DNA of 64,000 bases from the NCBI RefSeq assembly GCF_041449215.1, contig NZ_JBGNFV010000002.1, forward strand, positions 120,733-184,732. Direction: 5' to 3'. Positions within the stretch are counted from its first letter, which is position 1. Each line of letters starts with the position of its first letter. This document shows positions 60,575 to 64,000 of this stretch, one piece after another. The translations under genes were made by a program, and so were the position numbers. The notes beneath the pieces were generated by a model. The model made no database searches. It was not told the DNA's origin and saw only the letters and a program-made list of their open reading frames with translations. Source of the stretch: Roseivirga sp. BDSF3-8. Its GTDB lineage: Bacteria; Bacteroidota; Bacteroidia; Cytophagales; Cyclobacteriaceae.

Positions 60575-61246
60575 ATGACATACATATCCAGGATATCAGT
60601 AGCACAGGAAATGGAAAGAACCGGGCTTGTGCCTTTGTTCTACCATGCCGACACCGCCGTGGTAATAGAGGTGGTGAAAGCTCTTTATCGCGGAGGGGCC
60701 CGTCTCTTTGAATTTACCCACCGCGGAGCTCACGCCGCAGATGTGTTTAAAGAGCTGGCTCAAATGGCAACTGAGGAGCTGCCGGGTATGTACCTGGGAG
60801 CCGGGTCGGTTACTGATGCGGCGACGGCTTCGGCCTACATGAATATGGGCGCCTCATTTATAGTGACCCCTGTCCTGCGTGAAGACATTGCCCTAACCTG
60901 CAATCGCCGCAAGGTGCTGTATGCGCCGGGTTGCGGTTCGCTGACAGAAATAGCCCGTGCAGAAGAACTCGGTTGTGACATTGTCAAGCTATTTCCTGCG
61001 TCCGTTTATGGGCCTGAATTTATCAAAGCCGTGGCAGGCCCTCAGCCCTGGACACGCATCATGCCTACCGGAGGGGTTACGACTGATCCGGATGACCTAA
61101 AGCAGTGGCTGGCTGCCGGAGCTGTCTGTGTAGGCCTGGGCTCTCAACTTATCACCAAAGACCTTCTCCAATCCAAAGATTATGACCTGCTGGCCCGTAA
61201 AACCAGCGAGGTCCTGTCAGTCATTTCAAACGTCCGTCAATCATGA
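60575..61246 (+). CDS. kdgA: KDPG aldolase (2-dehydro-3-deoxyphosphogluconate aldolase)
   Basis: 223 residues. The class I aldolase motif has the Schiff-base Lys in 'GCDIVKLFPASVYGPEFIKA' and the general-acid Glu in 'RLFEFTHRGAHA'; 'MPTGGVTTD' binds phosphate. It splits KDPG to pyruvate and glyceraldehyde-3-phosphate, ending the uronate route. The stop overlaps the start of the TRAP binding protein (ATGA at 61243-61246). The symbol eda is equally used for this family. Confidence 0.94.
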   Translation: MTYISRISVAQEMERTGLVPLFYHADTAVVIEVVKALYRGGARLFEFTHRGAHAADVFKELAQMATEELPGMYLGAGSVTDAATASAYMNMGASFIVTPVLREDIALTCNRRKVLYAPGCGSLTEIARAEELGCDIVKLFPASVYGPEFIKAVAGPQPWTRIMPTGGVTTDPDDLKQWLAAGAVCVGLGSQLITKDLLQSKDYDLLARKTSEVLSVISNVRQS

Positions 61247-62223
61247 GGTGCCTCATGTGGCTATGTATGGCGGGAGTAGTGTGCCTGTTTGCCGGCTGCC
61301 ACACCGAGGAAAGCGAGCGCACGATCAAACTGGCGCATAGCCTGGGAGTGGAACACCCTGTGCACGAAGCCATGGTGTATATGGCCAGTGAGCTGGAAAA
61401 GAACAGCCGCGGACAGCTAACGCTTGAAATCTATCCCAGCAGCCAGCTTGGCTCTGAGCAGCAGTGCCTGGAGCTGCTGCAGATAGGCAGCCTGGGCATG
61501 ACCAAGGTTTCCGCTGCAGTAATGGAAAATTTCTCCCCACGCCTGAAAGTATTCGGATTTCCCTACCTTTTTCGCGACGATGCACACCGCTTTGCCGTGT
61601 GCGATGGCCCCATCGGCCAGCAGCTTCTGCTGGAAGGCCAGGAATACTGGCTGCGCGGCCTTACCTATTTCGATGCCGGTGAGCGCTCCTTTTATACCAA
61701 GGAAGAGCCAATAGAAAAGCCCGCCGACCTCGAGGGCCTGAAGATCCGGGTGATGCAAAGCCCCACCGCCATTGACATGGTCAAGCGGCTTGGTGGCTCG
61801 CCCACTCCCATCTCCTGGGGTGAACTGTACACGGCCCTGCAGCAAGGGGTAGTAGACGGTGCCGAAAATAATATTCCCAGCTTTTACAGTTCCCGCCACT
61901 ACGAGGTGTGCAAGTACTTTAGCCTGGACGAACATGCCAGCATCCCCGATATACTCGTCATCAGCACCCTGGTATGGGAGCGCCTTAGCGAAGAGGAGAG
62001 GGGCTGGCTCATGCAGGCTGTGGACAGCGCCACCGTCTACCAGCGTAAGCTGTGGCAGGAGGCCGAGGCGGAGGCCATGGTGGCCCTGCAGGAAGCGGGA
62101 GTAAAGATATACCGCCCGGAAAAAAGTGCTTTTGAGACAAAAGCGCAGGGCATGATACAGGACTTAAAGGCAGATGACCCGGACCTGTACGAACTGATAA
62201 ACGACATAAAAAACCTGGACTGA
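61243..62223 (+). CDS. dctP: TRAP transporter solute-binding protein DctP family, lipoprotein
   Basis: 326 residues with a lipobox ('MAGVVCLFAGCHTE'), unusual for DctP proteins, which are mostly free in the periplasm. Family features: 'IKLAHSLGVEHPVHEAMVYM', 'IYPSSQLGSEQQCLELLQIG', 'LKIRVMQSPTAIDMVKRLGG' with the substrate carboxylate-binding Arg, 'PISWGELYTALQQGVVDGAE'. Position after kdgA and before dctQ/dctM suggests it binds hexuronate (glucuronate). Confidence 0.93.
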   Translation: MRCLMWLCMAGVVCLFAGCHTEESERTIKLAHSLGVEHPVHEAMVYMASELEKNSRGQLTLEIYPSSQLGSEQQCLELLQIGSLGMTKVSAAVMENFSPRLKVFGFPYLFRDDAHRFAVCDGPIGQQLLLEGQEYWLRGLTYFDAGERSFYTKEEPIEKPADLEGLKIRVMQSPTAIDMVKRLGGSPTPISWGELYTALQQGVVDGAENNIPSFYSSRHYEVCKYFSLDEHASIPDILVISTLVWERLSEEERGWLMQAVDSATVYQRKLWQEAEAEAMVALQEAGVKIYRPEKSAFETKAQGMIQDLKADDPDLYELINDIKNLD

Positions 62224-62691
62224 ATGCGGAATGCCGTAAACCGGGCATTGGAGATTGTGATCGTGGTATTACTGGCTCTTATGACCCTCGATGTGCTGTA
62301 TGGTGTGGCCACGCGCTACCTGCTGAATAACCAAAGCGAATGGTCAGACGAGCTGTCACGCTTCCTGATGATATGGGTGAGCATACTCGGTGCTGCCTAC
62401 GCAGCTGGCAGCAATCTGCATATCAGCATAGACCTGCTGCCCCGATACCTTAGCGAGAAGGGCCGCAGACGGCTTCATATGTTCATTTCCGTTATCGTCA
62501 TCCTCTTTGTATTTGCCGTATTCGTGGTAGGCGGACTTCGCTACATCTATATTTCCTTCACGCTAGGGCAGGTGTCACCTGCCCTTCAGCTACCCGTAGG
62601 CTATGTGTACGTGGTTTTGCCGCTCTCCGGCCTGTTCATCATTTATTATAAACTGCACGATCTGATGCAGCTAATCCAACCCCGGAGATAA
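62224..62691 (+). CDS. dctQ: TRAP transporter small membrane subunit DctQ
   Basis: 155 residues with four predicted transmembrane helices (about 10-28, 46-66, 85-107, 123-145). 'LDVLYGVATRYLLNNQSEWS' and 'DELSRFLMIWVSILGAAYA' are DctQ hallmarks. It starts directly after the dctP stop and overlaps dctM (TAATG). It forms the membrane complex with DctM. Confidence 0.93.
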   Translation: MRNAVNRALEIVIVVLLALMTLDVLYGVATRYLLNNQSEWSDELSRFLMIWVSILGAAYAAGSNLHISIDLLPRYLSEKGRRRLHMFISVIVILFVFAVFVVGGLRYIYISFTLGQVSPALQLPVGYVYVVLPLSGLFIIYYKLHDLMQLIQPRR

Positions 62692-63983
62692 TGGAAATAG
62701 CGATACTTGCCCTTACCTTCATCATACTCATGGCCCTGCGTACGCCCATTGTTTGGAGCATAGGCATTGCCAGCCTCTTTACCATTCTGCTAAGCGTACC
62801 TTCACTGCCTGCCGTGACCACGGTGGCGCAGCGTGTGGTCACCGGCCTGGACAGTACTTCCCTGCTGGCTATTCCCTTCTTTATCCTTGCCGGACATATC
62901 ATGAATAAGGGAGGGATCGCCAGTCGCCTCGTAGCCTTTGCCCGCGCGCTGGTAGGTTCGCTGCCCGGCGGTCTGGCCCATGTGAACATAATGGCGGCCA
63001 TGCTATTCGGCGCCATTGCCGGCTCGGCCGGTGCCGCCGCCGCTGCTATCGGCAGTTTCATGTCGGATGAAATGGACAAAGAAGGTTATGGAAAGGGCTA
63101 TGGCGTGGCGGTGAATGTTACCTCCGCTACTACCGGCCTGCTTATACCCCCTAGTAATATCTTCATCATTTACTCCCTGGCAAGCGGGGGTATCAGTATA
63201 GGTGCCCTGTTCCTGGCAGGCTATGTGCCCGGCATACTCACCGGCCTCATGCTCATGACAGTGGCCTACGTGTGGGCCCGTAAGAAGAACTACCCCACCC
63301 AGCCGCGCGCCTCCCTGCAAACGGTCTTCACTACCTTTTTGCATGCCCTGCCCAGCCTGTCGCTGCTCATTGTAGTTATGGGGGGTATCGTAGCCGGTAT
63401 ATTCACCGCCACCGAAGCGTCGTCCGTCGCCGTGTTGTACTGCCTTGTGCTGGCCTTTCTGTACAAAGAGGTAGAGGTCAAAGACCTTCGTGCCATTCTT
63501 GTCGAGTCAGCCTCCACCATCTCCGTGGTAATGATGCTCATAGCTATGTCCATAGCCATGTCATGGGTGATGTCTTATGAGAATATTCCGCAGATGATCA
63601 CCGCCTTTCTGCTGGACAGCGACACCTCACCCCTGGTGGCGCTGCTGCTGATTAATGTCATCCTGCTCGCCGTAGGCATCTTTATGGACATGACCCCGGC
63701 CGTACTCATCTTTACCCCCATATTTTTACCAGTAGCCACCACCCTTGGCATACACCCGGTTCACTTCGGCATCATCATGGTGCTCAACCTTTGTATAGGC
63801 CTTTGCACACCGCCTGTAGGCGCTGTCCTCTTCATCGGCGTCAGCGTTGCTAAAACCTCCATTCAGCAGGTGATACGCCCTCTGCTGCCCCTCTTCGCTG
63901 CCATGCTGGTTGCGCTGGTGCTGGTTAGCTTGTTCCCCGAGTTGAGCCTATGGTTGCCCAAGGTGTTTGGGTTTGTAGAGTAG
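62691..63983 (+). CDS. dctM: TRAP transporter large membrane subunit DctM
   Basis: 430 residues, about 11-12 transmembrane helices. Family motifs: 'TPIVWSIGIASLF', 'LDSTSLLAIPFFILAGHIMN', 'LFGAIAGSAGAAAAAIGSFM', 'LLIPPSNIFIIYSLA', 'VGIFMDMTPAVLIFTPIFLP' and 'CIGLCTPPVGAVLFIGVSVA'. It carries the Na+-coupled translocation pathway. Last gene of the GH3-uxaC-kdgK-kdgA-dctPQM operon inside the window, with no terminator visible in the final 17 bases. Confidence 0.95.
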   Translation: MEIAILALTFIILMALRTPIVWSIGIASLFTILLSVPSLPAVTTVAQRVVTGLDSTSLLAIPFFILAGHIMNKGGIASRLVAFARALVGSLPGGLAHVNIMAAMLFGAIAGSAGAAAAAIGSFMSDEMDKEGYGKGYGVAVNVTSATTGLLIPPSNIFIIYSLASGGISIGALFLAGYVPGILTGLMLMTVAYVWARKKNYPTQPRASLQTVFTTFLHALPSLSLLIVVMGGIVAGIFTATEASSVAVLYCLVLAFLYKEVEVKDLRAILVESASTISVVMMLIAMSIAMSWVMSYENIPQMITAFLLDSDTSPLVALLLINVILLAVGIFMDMTPAVLIFTPIFLPVATTLGIHPVHFGIIMVLNLCIGLCTPPVGAVLFIGVSVAKTSIQQVIRPLLPLFAAMLVALVLVSLFPELSLWLPKVFGFVE

Positions 63984-64000
63984 CAGGAGGGTCTTGTTAA

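Overview
The window looks like a chromosomal segment of a Bacteroidota bacterium, most likely Cytophagia-like. The support is a SusC/SusD pair with lipoprotein glycoside hydrolases, two proteins with type IX secretion (T9SS) C-terminal sorting tails, a Y_Y_Y-domain regulator, a TANFOR-type polymorphic toxin and a GC content near 50%. No rRNA or tRNA gene was recognised, and I make no species call.

Left edge (1-3.3 kb): the start of a small membrane-anchored protein, a MscS-type channel and an unassigned protein. Toxin island (3.4-21.6 kb): an IS3-family element sits at the left edge, and a second, decayed, inverted copy lies at 12.5-13.8 kb. One full-length secreted polymorphic toxin gene (16627-21522, minus) carries a TANFOR/FN3-like N-terminus, a zincin motif and a variable C-terminal toxin domain, followed by an overlapping immunity gene. 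Behind it, on the same strand, lie several promoterless orphan toxin/immunity cassettes: two attached to a 126-136 bp copy of the main gene, two attached to a second framework that is a 1382-bp exact-length repeat, and one decayed PoNe/PoNi-like pair. Recognisable toxin chemistries are an ADP-ribosyltransferase, three PD-(D/E)XK-like nucleases and a possible deaminase remnant. One nuclease gene is split by an IS200/IS605-like element. A divergent XRE regulator (21774-22400) lies upstream.

Repeat-rich zone (22.4-25.3 kb): hardly any coding sequence; one unassigned gene is embedded in palindromic repeats, a degenerate 15-bp tandem repeat and duplicated composite elements.

Glucuronoxylan utilisation locus (25.4-64 kb): GH43, SusC, SusD, a TIG/CBM surface lipoprotein, a second GH43, a CE15 glucuronoyl esterase with xylan-binding modules, GH30, a miniature Y_Y_Y-AraC regulator, a T9SS serine endopeptidase, GH2, a CE20-like acetylesterase, GH30, GH10, mannonate dehydratase, an SDR oxidoreductase, GH67, GH3, glucuronate isomerase, KDG kinase, KDPG aldolase and a three-gene TRAP transporter. 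Together these can take methylglucuronoxylan from polymer binding through ester and side-chain removal to xylose plus glucuronate, import the uronate, and run it to pyruvate and glyceraldehyde-3-phosphate. A palindromic operator of the LacI/GalR type (core GCAATCGATTGC) recurs in the three divergent promoter regions at 26.5, 42.3 and 55.7 kb and probably ties the locus into one regulon; its regulator is not in the window.
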